DNA from: Agrobacterium rosae
Lineage (GTDB): Bacteria > Pseudomonadota > Alphaproteobacteria > Rhizobiales > Rhizobiaceae
DNA: 64,000 nt
Reading direction: 5' to 3'
NCBI RefSeq assembly: GCF_002915175.1
Contig: NZ_NXEJ01000002.1
Coordinates: forward strand, 92,236 to 156,235
In this document: in pieces, positions 52,344-60,840 of the stretch
Numbering within the stretch: position 1 is the stretch's first letter
Layout: every line of letters begins with the position of its first letter
Translations under genes and position numbers: made by a program
Notes under the pieces: generated by a model
Database searches by the model: none
The model's input: the letters and a program-made list of their open reading frames with translations, nothing else
Told to the model about the DNA's origin: nothing

Positions 52344-53012
52344 TTAGTTTTTACGATTGCGCTTGTCGAAGCTACGAGCCAGCGCGTCACCGGCGCTTTG
52401 CACGATCTGGACGAGCACGATGAGAACGACGACAACGACCAGCATCACGTCAGGCATGAAGCGCTGGTAGCCATAGCGAATGCCGAGATCCCCCAGCCCT
52501 CCACCGCCGACAGCGCCGACCATGGCCGAGTAGCCGATGAGACTGACGAGCGTCAGCGTCAGTGCCAGCGTAATGCCGGGCTTTGCCTCGGCCAGCAGCA
52601 CCTTGGTGACGATCTGAAGCGGTGTTGCGCCCATGGCACGCGCGGCTTCAATCAGACCCTTGTCCACTTCGCGAATGGCAGCTTCCACCAGACGCGCCAC
52701 GAAGGGAATGGTCGCGACCGTCAACGGTACGATGGCAGCGGAGGTGCCGATGGAGGTGCCTGCGACGAGCCGCGTGAAGGGAATAATCGCAACCACCAGA
52801 ATGATGAAAGGCGTGGAGCGGGCGGCATTGACGATGAGCCCGATGACGCGGTTGACCATAGGTGCCTCGAACAGCTCTCCCTTACCACTGGTGGCGAGGA
52901 AAATGCCGATAGGCAGGCCGAGAAGCGAGCCGACGAGACCGGAGACCGCGACCATGTGGAGGGTCTGGATCAAACCCTTCCAGAGAACAGCAAAGAGCAT
53001 ATCAGGCGACAT
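52344..53012 (-). CDS. metI: Methionine ABC transporter permease
   Basis: A 222-residue permease with about five membrane helices. The block [14 protein letters not shown] and the EAA loop [20 protein letters not shown] are typical of MetI. Start at 53012 overlaps the metN end by 11 bases, so the two are translationally linked. Forms a homodimer in the inner membrane with two MetN subunits. Confidence 0.9.
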   Translation of the reverse strand: MSPDMLFAVLWKGLIQTLHMVAVSGLVGSLLGLPIGIFLATSGKGELFEAPMVNRVIGLIVNAARSTPFIILVVAIIPFTRLVAGTSIGTSAAIVPLTVATIPFVARLVEAAIREVDKGLIEAARAMGATPLQIVTKVLLAEAKPGITLALTLTLVSLIGYSAMVGAVGGGGLGDLGIRYGYQRFMPDVMLVVVVVLIVLVQIVQSAGDALARSFDKRNRKN

Positions 53013-54102
53013 AACCGAGGACCTCCGTGGTCAGGCCGGTATCGGCATAGAAACGGCTGGCACGCGCCGTGACCTCTGGCGTTGCCGGATAGGACACCAC
53101 CAGCGAGCCGAAAGGCTGGCCGGAGATTTCCTCGATGGTACCGGCGAGAATGTTCACGTCAGGACCGATCTCGGCAACCAGTCGCGCCGTGAGCGGCTGA
53201 AACGCGGTATCGCCGAAGAAGACGAGACGCACCAGTACGCGGTCGGCGGGCGCTGCATCCGGTTTCAAACCAGATGTGACCCAATGCGGCAGCTTCACGC
53301 CAACGGCTGACGATAGCAGGCTGCGGGTCGTTTCATGCCGCGGGTTCGTAAAGATATCGAAGGTGGTTCCCTGCTCAACGATCAGGCCCTTGTCGATGAC
53401 CGCCACCTGAGAGGCTATGGTCTTCACCACCTCCATCTCATGGGTGATGAGCAGCACGGTAAGGTTCAGCTCGGCGTTGATCTTCTTCAACAGTTCCAAA
53501 ATGGACTGCGTGGTCTCCGGGTCGAGCGCGGATGTGGCTTCGTCGGAAAGCAGCAGCTTCGGCTCTGTCGCCAGCGCACGGGCAATGCCGACACGCTGTT
53601 TCTGGCCGCCGGAAAGTTCGGCGGGATAACGGTTGGACTTATCGCCCAGCCCGACCAGATCGAGCAACGGCCCGACCTTCTGTTTGATCTCGGCCCGCGA
53701 GACACCAGCGATTTCCAGCGGCAAAGCGACATTGTCGTAAGCGGTGCGCGACGACAGCAGATTGAAGTGCTGGAAGATCATGCCCACAGAACGGCGCAGG
53801 GTGCGAAGGCCCGCTTCATCCAATGCGCCGACATCCACGCCATCGACGGCAACCTTGCCAGCGCTTGGGCGCTCCAGCCCGTTGACGAGCCGGATGAGGG
53901 TGGACTTGCCCGCGCCGGAGCGGCCGATGATGCCGGAAATCGAGCCTCTGGGGACGGTGTAATCGACACCGGCAAGCGCGGTGAACGACGTCTGGCTGGC
54001 CGGATCGCCAAAGGTCTTGGTCACGGCGTCAAAAACGACCATCGGGTCGCTGGCCGCCTGACCGGCAGGCACGGGGCTGGCCGCAAAATTCTGTGGTGTC
54101 AT
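53002..54102 (-). CDS. metN: Methionine ABC transporter ATP-binding protein
   Basis: A 366-residue ATPase. Walker A is GRSGAGKST near residue 60, the signature [15 protein letters not shown], Walker [13 protein letters not shown] and the switch LITHEMEV. The C-terminal NIL domain (about residues 285-360) that senses methionine is present, ending around SRFYADTGL. The ATG at 54102 was preferred to a TTG one codon earlier. An N-terminal extension of about 22 residues compared with E. coli MetN is present. The 250-base leader carries a dyad at 54251-54278. Confidence 0.92.
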   Translation of the reverse strand: MTPQNFAASPVPAGQAASDPMVVFDAVTKTFGDPASQTSFTALAGVDYTVPRGSISGIIGRSGAGKSTLIRLVNGLERPSAGKVAVDGVDVGALDEAGLRTLRRSVGMIFQHFNLLSSRTAYDNVALPLEIAGVSRAEIKQKVGPLLDLVGLGDKSNRYPAELSGGQKQRVGIARALATEPKLLLSDEATSALDPETTQSILELLKKINAELNLTVLLITHEMEVVKTIASQVAVIDKGLIVEQGTTFDIFTNPRHETTRSLLSSAVGVKLPHWVTSGLKPDAAPADRVLVRLVFFGDTAFQPLTARLVAEIGPDVNILAGTIEEISGQPFGSLVVSYPATPEVTARASRFYADTGLTTEVLGYVA

Positions 54103-54250
54103 CAAATGCTCTTCGGATGAAATCTGTTACGTCGAAACCCGGCGGCAGAAAAGCCGCTCTTCACGCTGCCATCAGGCACATTCGACAAGGCAAGACGTTC
54201 CGTAGCACTGATGTTCAACTTTCCTGATAGAAGCCGGGATCGGCTGTTTT

Positions 54251-54278
54251 GTATCGCAAACATGCCCGTCTGCGATAC
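54251..54278. promoter_or_regulatory. Dyad in the metN leader
   Basis: GTATCGCA at 54251-54258 and TGCGATAC at 54271-54278 are perfect eight-base arms with a 12-base spacer. It is about 150 bases upstream of metN on the minus strand. It could be an operator or a leader hairpin; it does not match a SAM riboswitch that I recognise. Confidence 0.5.
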
Positions 54279-54349
54279 CATTTTGTAGGTATGATTTTTC
54301 AATTATTAGCAGAACTTAGAAAAATCGACCAAATCAACGGATTAAACGA

Positions 54350-54982
54350 TCACTTCACCGTGGTGACGAACTCTTCCAACGGGCGGCGCACCTTCTTGAG
54401 GTTAACCAGCCAGTCGCCCTCTTCCTTGCGATAGCCCAGCGGCAGGATCACTGCCGAGCGCAGGCCCTTTTCACGAAGGCCGAGAATTTCGTCCAGCTTG
54501 GCCGGATCGAAACCTTCCATCGGAGTGGAATCCACACCCTCGAACGCGGCCTGTGCAACGGCGATGCCGAACGCGATATAGGCCTGACGGGCGGCGTGCT
54601 GGAAATTCACCTCGGCATCACGCTGCGGGTAAGACGACAGCAGAGACTGACGGTACTTTTCCCAGCCTTCGTTCTTGAAGCCACGCTCGTCATTGGTCAG
54701 ATCGAACATGTGGTTGATGCGGTCTGCGGTGTAGTTGTCCCAGGCGGCGAAGACCAGCAGGTGTGAGCCTTCGGTGACCTGCGCCTGGTTCCAGGAAATT
54801 TCCTGAATCTTGGCGCGGGTTTCCGGGTTGGTGACGACGATGATTTCGAAAGGCTGCAGGCCGCTCGATGTCGGCGCCAGACGGGCCGCTTCGATGATGC
54901 GGTCGACCTTGTCCTGCGAAACCGACTTGGAAGGGTCCATTTTCTTGGTGGCATAACGCCAGTTCAATTTCTCGATCAGCAT
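54350..54982 (-). CDS. NAD(P)H-dependent nitroreductase-family flavoprotein
   Basis: A 210-residue FMN-dependent oxidoreductase of the NfsB/YodC type. The N-terminus has the conserved LNWRYATKKMD followed by RIIEAARLAPTSSGLQPFEI, where the arginine and serines bind FMN. The C-terminal PMEGFDPAKLDEILGL and ILPLGYRKEEGDW blocks are typical. It reduces nitro compounds or quinones in the cytoplasm; the physiological substrate is not known. Stands between metNIQ and the gene-poor stretch before xylA. Confidence 0.88.
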   Translation of the reverse strand: MLIEKLNWRYATKKMDPSKSVSQDKVDRIIEAARLAPTSSGLQPFEIIVVTNPETRAKIQEISWNQAQVTEGSHLLVFAAWDNYTADRINHMFDLTNDERGFKNEGWEKYRQSLLSSYPQRDAEVNFQHAARQAYIAFGIAVAQAAFEGVDSTPMEGFDPAKLDEILGLREKGLRSAVILPLGYRKEEGDWLVNLKKVRRPLEEFVTTVK

Positions 54983-55499
54983 AAAAATCTCCTTGGGACG
55001 ACCCTCATGTCATGGCACGCATGCGCCGAGCCGGGCTCTCCATAAAACCCACCACACATAGGTCATGTTGCGCCGCACACAAGAAGGCACAGAGAAGTAA
55101 CCACGCAAAATCCTCTCCGGCCCGCTTTATGAGAAAAGCGAACCGGAGGGATGATGAATGCCCGGCAAATGCGTGTTGCATTGGCAGGTATGGTCGAGGT
55201 CTTGGCATTTGCCGGACCCGTTACAACAGCACTCTCACGATATCTATCGGAACGCCCGGTCCCTTGCTTGGCCAGTGGCAAGAGGTGGGTCCACGGAAAC
55301 GACCCTCTTTTAAGAGATGCCGCTTGTCGATACCGGCTTTCGAACCGCGGGAGTGCCGCGCGTTGCACCCCTTTGCTTCGAAAGCACGGGGATTATGCGA
55401 GAGGGTGGGAGAGCGTGGAGAAAAAATTATTTTTATTTTTTGTAGGGCTGGTTTGGCGACGAAACGGAGGCTTTTCAAGCATAGGCCTCGCCCCAATCT
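54983..55499. other. Gene-poor region upstream of the nitroreductase
   Basis: Together with element B4 and the sequence up to 55664, this is a stretch of about 680 bases with no supported gene; short open frames here lack family features and coding-like composition. It holds a bipartite hairpin at 55113-55150 (CTCCGG/CCGGAG outer stem, CGCTTT/AAAGCG inner stem) and an AT-rich run around 55425-55442 after a purine-rich strand. A small RNA or a decayed gene is possible. Confidence 0.5.
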
Positions 55500-55613
55500 C
55501 CGTCATTCCGGCCTTGAGCCGGAATCCAGCAGCGCCGCGTCTGCGGCGCGAAAAAGTCTCTTGCGATCAAGGACTTGATCGCACTGGACCCCGGCTCAAG
55601 GCCGGGGTGACGG
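55500..55613. repeat. Four-hairpin mosaic element B4 (inverted relative to B3)
   Basis: Hairpins in order: ATTCCGGC-CTTGA-GCCGGAAT, AGCGCCGC-GTCT-GCGGCGCG, GCGATCAAG-GA-CTTGATCGC, ACCCCGGC-TCAAG-GCCGGGGT. The inner two are those of B3 in reverse order and orientation, and the last stem is a new variant. It lies 52 bases beyond the xylA stop codon. Confidence 0.88.
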
Positions 55614-55664
55614 AGGTTCCGGGGCGGGGAGAGGAAGCGCCTGCCACAAGGGCAGGCGATACCC

Positions 55665-56975
55665 TTAAACGTAGCGATTGACCACATTTTCCAGATATTC
55701 CTGACGACCGGACTTCGGCTCAGGGTTGATGTTGTCCCGCTCGACCATCGCCGCGATCTCATCCAGCTTCAGCTCACCGCGCAGCAGCTTCTGGGCGTCT
55801 GCCGAATCCCACTTGGCATAACGGTCTGCCAGAGGCTGTGACAGGGCCTTGTCCTCGACCATCTTGGCCGCAGCCTTAAGGCCACGGGCGCAGCAATCCA
55901 TACCGCCGATGTGACCGATCAGCAGATCGGCAGGATCCAGCGACTGGCGGCGCAGCTTCGAATCGAAGTTGGTGCCGCCGTTCTTGAAGCCGCCGCCTTC
56001 CAGCACGTGGTAATAGGCCAGCGCCATTTCCGGCACGTTGTTCGGGAACTGGTCGGTATCCCAGCCGGACTGGTAGTCGTTGCGGTTCATATCGATGGAG
56101 CCGAAAATGCCGAAGGCGTTGGCCATGGCCAGCTCATGCTCGAAGGAGTGACCGGCCAGAATGGCGTGGCCCTGCTCGATATTGACCTTCACTTCCTTGT
56201 CCAGCCCGTGCTTTTGCAGGAAGGCGTAAACGGTGGCGACGTCGTAGTCATACTGGTGCTTGGTGGGCTCCTGCGGCTTCGGCTCGATCAGGATCGTGCC
56301 TTCGAAACCGATCTTGTACTTGTATTCCACCACCAGATTGAGGAAGCGGCCAAGCTGATCCAGCTCACGCTTCACATCTGTGTTGAGCAGGGTTTCATAA
56401 CCTTCACGACCGCCCCAAAGAACGTAGTTGGCGCCGCCGAGTGTCTTGGTGGCATCCATGCAGGTCTTCACCGTCGCAGCCGAATAAGCGAAAACGTCAG
56501 GGTCAGGATTGGTTGCAGCGCCGGACATGAAGCGGCGATTGGAGAACAGATTGGCCGTGCCCCACAGAAGCTTGACGCCGGTATCGGCCTGCTTCTGGCC
56601 GAAGTAATCCACGATCTCGTTGAGGTTGCGGGTGTTCTCCGCAAAGGTCTTGCCTTCGGGGCGCACATCGGCGTCGTGGAAGCAATAGAAGGGCGAGCCC
56701 AGCAGCGAGAAGAATTCGAACGCGACATCCGCCTTCAGCTTGGCGGCCTGCATCGTGTCTTCGAACCATGGACGTTCGAATGTCTGGCCACCGAACGGAT
56801 CGCCGCCGGGCCATGTGAAGGTGTGCCAGTAGGCCACGGCAAAGCGCAGATGATCTTCCATGCGCTTGCCGCCGACGATTTCGTCGGGATTGTAATGGCG
56901 GAAGGCCAGCGGGTTGGTGCTGTCTGGGCCTTCATATTTGATTTTCTGGATGTCGCCGAAAAAGCCTGTGGTCAT
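55665..56975 (-). CDS. xylA: Xylose isomerase
   Basis: A 436-residue class II xylose isomerase converting D-xylose to D-xylulose. The catalytic histidine region is [13 protein letters not shown] near residue 100, the metal ligands are in [14 protein letters not shown] and the aspartate-rich [13 protein letters not shown], and the long N-terminus characteristic of class II is present. The start at 56975, preceded by GGGAGAGAAC, gives the family length; a longer frame runs back into repeat C4. It follows xylB on the same strand with C4 between them, so the pair may be expressed unequally. Confidence 0.95.
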   Translation of the reverse strand: MTTGFFGDIQKIKYEGPDSTNPLAFRHYNPDEIVGGKRMEDHLRFAVAYWHTFTWPGGDPFGGQTFERPWFEDTMQAAKLKADVAFEFFSLLGSPFYCFHDADVRPEGKTFAENTRNLNEIVDYFGQKQADTGVKLLWGTANLFSNRRFMSGAATNPDPDVFAYSAATVKTCMDATKTLGGANYVLWGGREGYETLLNTDVKRELDQLGRFLNLVVEYKYKIGFEGTILIEPKPQEPTKHQYDYDVATVYAFLQKHGLDKEVKVNIEQGHAILAGHSFEHELAMANAFGIFGSIDMNRNDYQSGWDTDQFPNNVPEMALAYYHVLEGGGFKNGGTNFDSKLRRQSLDPADLLIGHIGGMDCCARGLKAAAKMVEDKALSQPLADRYAKWDSADAQKLLRGELKLDEIAAMVERDNINPEPKSGRQEYLENVVNRYV

Positions 56976-57029
56976 GGTTCTCTCCCTTGGATGGTATTCA
57001 TGTCTTTGATGTCGGCGGGTGGAGTTCAC

Positions 57030-57182
57030 CCCCCTCTGTCCTGCCGGACATCTCCCCCTCAAGGGGGGAGATCGACCTGTTGCTCGCTATCGCCCTTCTT
57101 GAACGTTGCGAGTGAAGCGTCGGTGGGCCGTCTTGCCGATCTCCCCCCTTGAGGGGGAGATGGTCGGCAGACCAGAGGGGGG
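57030..57182. repeat. Long inverted-repeat element C4
   Basis: Arms at 57030-57074 and 57137-57182. The small hairpin is GTCC-TGCC-GGAC on the left and GGTC-TGCC-GACC (read inverted) on the right; the large stem is CTCCCCC-TCAAG-GGGGGAG on both sides. The core shares TCTTGCCGATCT with C5. It separates xylB from xylA. Confidence 0.87.
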
Positions 57183-57201
57183 TAACCCCATCCACCAGGG
57201 C

Positions 57202-58656
57202 TCAATGTGAAAGTGTTTTGATCGCCGGATAAAGCGCCCGATAACGCCCATAAGCCTCCTCATAGGCATCGCCCAGCGCTGCCACCGGCTCGATCGTCTC
57301 CTCCGTCTCCGGCTGCGAGCACACCGCAACCGGGTCTGCCCCCGTCGCCGCAATCAACCCCAGACGGGCAGCGCCAAACGCTGCGCCGAAGTCGCCTTCC
57401 GCCGGAATATCGACGGGGACCCCGAGCGATGTCGCAATGGACGCCAGCCAGTAGCGCGAGCGCGAACCGCCGCCGATGGCGGTGACGCGATCAATCGAGG
57501 TGCCGGCGGATTTGAGCGCTTCGAGGTTGTCTCTTATGGCAAAGGTAACGCCTTCCATCACGGCCTGCGTCAGCGCCTTGCGGTCGCTTTCATGGGACAG
57601 GCCGATGAAGGAACCGCGAATGGCTGCGTCATTGTGGGGCGTGCGTTCGCCGGAGAGATAGGGCGCGAAGGTGACGCCTGTCGGGGCCTTTAGCTCGTCG
57701 CCCAGTTCGGTGGAAAGATCGGCTGCGGATTTCCCCGTAATGCCGGAATACCAGTTCAGCGCATCGGTTGCCGAGAGGATGACGCCCATCTGGTGCCACG
57801 TGTTGGGCAGCGCGTGGCAGAAGGCGTGGACGGCGCTTTCGGGCTTGGGCAGGTAGGATGCGTTGGCGGCGAACAGCACGCCTGACGTGCCGAGCGACAC
57901 GAAGGCATGGCCTTCCGACACGGTGCCCATACCACAGGCGGAGGCGGCATTGTCCCCTGCTCCACCGGCAACCACGACCTTGGCAGAAATGCCCCATGAG
58001 GAGGCAAGCTCGGAGCGCAGCGTGCCTGCTTCCTCGGTGCCTTCCACCAGCGATGGCATCTGCTTCTCGGAGAGTCCGGTGGCCTCCAGCAGTTCGGACG
58101 ACCATTTGCGTGCGCCGGTGTCGAGCCACGAGGTGCCTGCGGAGTCGGACATTTCCGAGATATATTCGCCCGTCAGCCAGAGGCGCAGATAATCCTTCGG
58201 CAACAAAACCTTGCCGACCTTGGCGAAAATTTCCGGCTCGTTGTTGGCGACCCATACCAGTTTCGGTGCGGTGAAACCGGGGAAGACGATGTTGCCGGTG
58301 ATCTTGCGGAAACGCGGGTCGGCATCCAGTTTCGCCGCTTCGGCGTAAGAGCGGGTGTCGTTCCACAGAATGCAGGGGCGCAGCACATCGCCTGCCGCAT
58401 CCACCAGCGTTGCGCCGTGCATGTGGCCGGACAGGCCGATGCCCTTGACCGCCGAAAGCTCCTTCGGAAACTTGGCTTTCAGCCCGGAAATCGCCGTTTC
58501 CGTTGCCTTGATCCAATCTGCCGGATTCTGTTCCGACCAGCCATGATGGAGGCGTGAAACGTCCAGCGCGCCATTGGCTGAGCCGATGACGTTTTGATCG
58601 CCATCGATCAGCAGCGCCTTGACGCCGGATGTTCCCAAATCGAGACCGAGATACAT
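57202..58656 (-). CDS. xylB: Xylulokinase
   Basis: A 484-residue FGGY kinase that phosphorylates D-xylulose to xylulose-5-phosphate. The N-terminal phosphate-binding loop is LGLDLGTSGVKALLID; the substrate aspartate is in GAGDNAASACGMG, and the C-terminal FGGY signature region is VTAIGGGSRSRYW. Length and sequence fit the XylB subgroup better than the FGGY kinase at 20462. It follows the LacI gene by 24 bases on the same strand, suggesting that the regulator and kinase share a message. Confidence 0.94.
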   Translation of the reverse strand: MYLGLDLGTSGVKALLIDGDQNVIGSANGALDVSRLHHGWSEQNPADWIKATETAISGLKAKFPKELSAVKGIGLSGHMHGATLVDAAGDVLRPCILWNDTRSYAEAAKLDADPRFRKITGNIVFPGFTAPKLVWVANNEPEIFAKVGKVLLPKDYLRLWLTGEYISEMSDSAGTSWLDTGARKWSSELLEATGLSEKQMPSLVEGTEEAGTLRSELASSWGISAKVVVAGGAGDNAASACGMGTVSEGHAFVSLGTSGVLFAANASYLPKPESAVHAFCHALPNTWHQMGVILSATDALNWYSGITGKSAADLSTELGDELKAPTGVTFAPYLSGERTPHNDAAIRGSFIGLSHESDRKALTQAVMEGVTFAIRDNLEALKSAGTSIDRVTAIGGGSRSRYWLASIATSLGVPVDIPAEGDFGAAFGAARLGLIAATGADPVAVCSQPETEETIEPVAALGDAYEEAYGRYRALYPAIKTLSH

Positions 58657-58680
58657 GTTTCCTCCAGTGCTATGTCAGTG

Positions 58681-59706
58681 TCAGGGGAGATTATCCCGCA
58701 AGAATATGTCGATACGAATGCGTTCCTGCGCCTCGATGACGGCAAGGCCATCGGCACGCGCTTTGAGCACACGGATGGCGCTGCGCACCTCATGGCCTGC
58801 ATCCTGGTTCAGCACGGCATCGAACACGCCTTCCGCCAGGGCATTGGCGGTGTTTTCGGTCAGTTCGTGGGCGATGACGCAAGGATACGATGATTGGCGC
58901 GACGCCTTCAGCGCCTTGATGAGACCGCGATTGCCAGCACCCAGACTGTAGAGGCCGAGAAGATCGGGATTTGCCTTGAGGCATTCCGCCACCAGCTGCT
59001 CAACCGTTTCGGGGTCATCGCGCCCCTCCAGAACCGGCAGCAGGCTCAGATCGGGAAACTCTTCTGCTATGACCGACTGGAACCCGGCGAGCCTTTCGCG
59101 GTGGTCCTTGACCAGCATCGAGCCCGCTAGGACCGCGACATTGCCACCTTTTTCCGGTAAGAACCGCCCCATCAGGCTGGCAGCGGTACGGCCTGCTGCG
59201 ACGTTATCGACGCCCGCAAAATGATCGCGCCTGGAGCCGGTGATATCAGAGACGAGGGTAACGGCGGCGATACCGCTATCGGCCAGCCGATCCGCCGCTT
59301 CCACCACATCCTGCGCATCGATGGCGACGAAGGCAACGCCGGACGGCTTTTCCAACCGGGCCACATCCAGCGCCTGGGCGAGCGCCGCCGCATCGAAAGG
59401 CGGCACTTCGATGATGCGGATGGAGGTGCGCTCAACATAAGACCGGGAGGCTGCCGCCCTCACCTCGGCGCGAAGACCGGCCATGAAGGAATTGTCGTTG
59501 TTGGGCAGGATGAAGACCAGCGCATAGCTGCGGCCCTTGGCCAGATTGGCGGCGGCCATATCGCGCACATAACCCAGCTCCAAAATCGCCGTCTCGACCT
59601 TGGCACGCGTGACCGCGTGCACACCCGGACGCAGGTTGATCACCCGGTCAACGGTGGCAAGACTAACGCCTGCCTTCGAGGCAATATCGTGAACTGTCGG
59701 CTTCAT
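58681..59706 (-). CDS. LacI-family regulator of the xyl genes
   Basis: A 341-residue LacI-type regulator. Helix-turn-helix at residues 4-24 (VHDIASKAGVSLATVDRVI) with the hinge after it; the C-terminal sugar-binding domain begins around residue 60 (SYALVFILPNNDNSFM). The DRVIN recognition helix end is a variant of the usual SRVLN. Start at 59706 after GGGAGAAAAC. It is first in the lacI-xylB-xylA row, behind a large palindrome, which suggests autoregulation and control of xylose use. Confidence 0.88.
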   Translation of the reverse strand: MKPTVHDIASKAGVSLATVDRVINLRPGVHAVTRAKVETAILELGYVRDMAAANLAKGRSYALVFILPNNDNSFMAGLRAEVRAAASRSYVERTSIRIIEVPPFDAAALAQALDVARLEKPSGVAFVAIDAQDVVEAADRLADSGIAAVTLVSDITGSRRDHFAGVDNVAAGRTAASLMGRFLPEKGGNVAVLAGSMLVKDHRERLAGFQSVIAEEFPDLSLLPVLEGRDDPETVEQLVAECLKANPDLLGLYSLGAGNRGLIKALKASRQSSYPCVIAHELTENTANALAEGVFDAVLNQDAGHEVRSAIRVLKARADGLAVIEAQERIRIDIFLRDNLP

Positions 59707-59740
59707 GTTTTCTCCCGGGAGATTCCTTAGAGGAGTTTTT

Positions 59741-59775
59741 GAGGTACGTAAATCAGAAAATGATGTACGTACCTC
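59741..59775. promoter_or_regulatory. Palindromic operator upstream of the LacI gene
   Basis: GAGGTACGTA at 59741-59750 and TACGTACCTC at 59766-59775 are perfect inverted arms with a 15-base spacer. Each contains the short palindrome TACGTA. It lies 35 bases before the LacI start codon. Confidence 0.7.
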
Positions 59776-59817
59776 AATATTGGGGTTGAGGGTGTTACTT
59801 TTGAGGCGAAGGGAAGT

Positions 59818-59850
59818 TACAAGGGGGGGGTGAGCCACACCCTCCAACCT
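59818..59850. repeat. Remnant of a C-family right flank
   Basis: TACAAGGGGGGGG is followed by TGAGCCACACCCTCCAACCT, which matches the sequence just outside the right arm of C3 (TAAGCCACACCCTCCAACCT at 44905-44924). The arms and hairpins are missing. It indicates a deleted element and shows that the repeat unit reaches beyond its inverted ends. Confidence 0.6.
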
Positions 59851-59920
59851 CAACGCAATCCTCTGTTGTCTTTACCAACCACCTACCGTACATCTTTTCC
59901 CTCATTTTACGGGGATAAGA

Positions 59921-60604
59921 ATGCGCGATCTCAGCCAGTTCAAAGGATGTCCGGCACCGCAACCGGTAACGCTCGAAGGTCGGTTCGTTACTGCTGTTCC
60001 GTTCGATCGCGCAGAGCATCTGGAAAAGCTGTGGGATGCGCTTGGCGGGCTCGGCATCAATGACCTGCTGAAATATTTCCCGAAGGATGGGTTTTTGAAT
60101 TCGCAAGCTTTCGGCGACTGGATCGAAGGCGCGCAGGCCGGGTTTGGCTGGGTGACGCTGGTGTTTGTTGACAATGCCAGCGGCGAGGTCGTGGGCATGG
60201 CCAGCTATATGCGACCGGACCCGAAAAACGGCGTGGTGGAAGTGGGCTCCGTTGCCCATGGCGTAAAAATGAAGCGGTCGCCGCTTGCCACCGAAGCGCA
60301 TTATCTGATGGCGCGCCATGTGTTCGATGACCTCGGTTACCGTCGTTATGAGTGGAAATGCCACAATGAAAACGAGGCATCCAAAGCTACGGCCAAGCGC
60401 TACGGCTTCATGTTCGAGGGCGTGTTTCGCCAACACATGGTCTCGAAGGGTGCCAACCGCGATACGGCTTGGTTCTCGATGATCGATAGTGAATGGCCGG
60501 TGATACGGCAGTCTTTCGAAGCGTGGCTTTCACCGAATAATTTTGGCGACGAAGGCGTTCAGAAGCAGAAGCTCGAAGATATTCGCGCAGGGATAACGGC
60601 ATGA
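59921..60604 (+). CDS. GNAT acetyltransferase, RimJ/RimL type
   Basis: A 227-residue GNAT protein. The central beta strands and acetyl-CoA region are visible as VEVGSVAHGVKMKRSPLATE, followed by the helix MARHVFDDLGYRRYEWKC and the NENEASKATAKRYGFMFEG block typical of RimJ/RimL-like enzymes. It would acetylate an amino group of a protein or small molecule; the target is unknown. It overlaps the next small gene by four bases (ATGA). Confidence 0.85.
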   Translation: MRDLSQFKGCPAPQPVTLEGRFVTAVPFDRAEHLEKLWDALGGLGINDLLKYFPKDGFLNSQAFGDWIEGAQAGFGWVTLVFVDNASGEVVGMASYMRPDPKNGVVEVGSVAHGVKMKRSPLATEAHYLMARHVFDDLGYRRYEWKCHNENEASKATAKRYGFMFEGVFRQHMVSKGANRDTAWFSMIDSEWPVIRQSFEAWLSPNNFGDEGVQKQKLEDIRAGITA

Positions 60605-60810
60605 CCGGCAAGACCAGCAGCTCGGCCATCATCGCCGCCATCGCCATCCTCCTCGGCTTCGGGGTGCTGTTCTACATCATGCCGACGATTACGCTGTGGC
60701 TGGCAAACCATTATTCCGTCTGGGCCGCTGCGGCCTTCGATACGGTTGCGGTGTTGGCCTTCTTTTTGATCTTCTGGCTGCGGGCGCGGTACCAACGGCG
60801 TCACCGCTAG
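60601..60810 (+). CDS. Small two-helix membrane protein
   Basis: A 69-residue protein beginning at an ATGA overlap with the acetyltransferase gene. It has two hydrophobic helices (about residues 9-30 and 38-60) and a very basic end (RARYQRRHR), which should face the cytoplasm. Not recognised as a named family. The overlap and the same direction argue that it is a real gene translated with its neighbour. Confidence 0.6.
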   Translation: MTGKTSSSAIIAAIAILLGFGVLFYIMPTITLWLANHYSVWAAAAFDTVAVLAFFLIFWLRARYQRRHR

Positions 60811-60840
60811 CTAAGGCCACCAAATCGCACTCGCATAGCC

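Noticed and set aside
54106-54349. SAM riboswitch upstream of metN
   Set aside because: The conserved core of SAM-I or SAM-II type switches was not found on the minus strand; only a plain dyad is present.
55012-55681. Two plus-strand frames of 188 and 176 residues near the nitroreductase
   Set aside because: They run through repeat B4, have no recognisable domain and show a non-coding composition.
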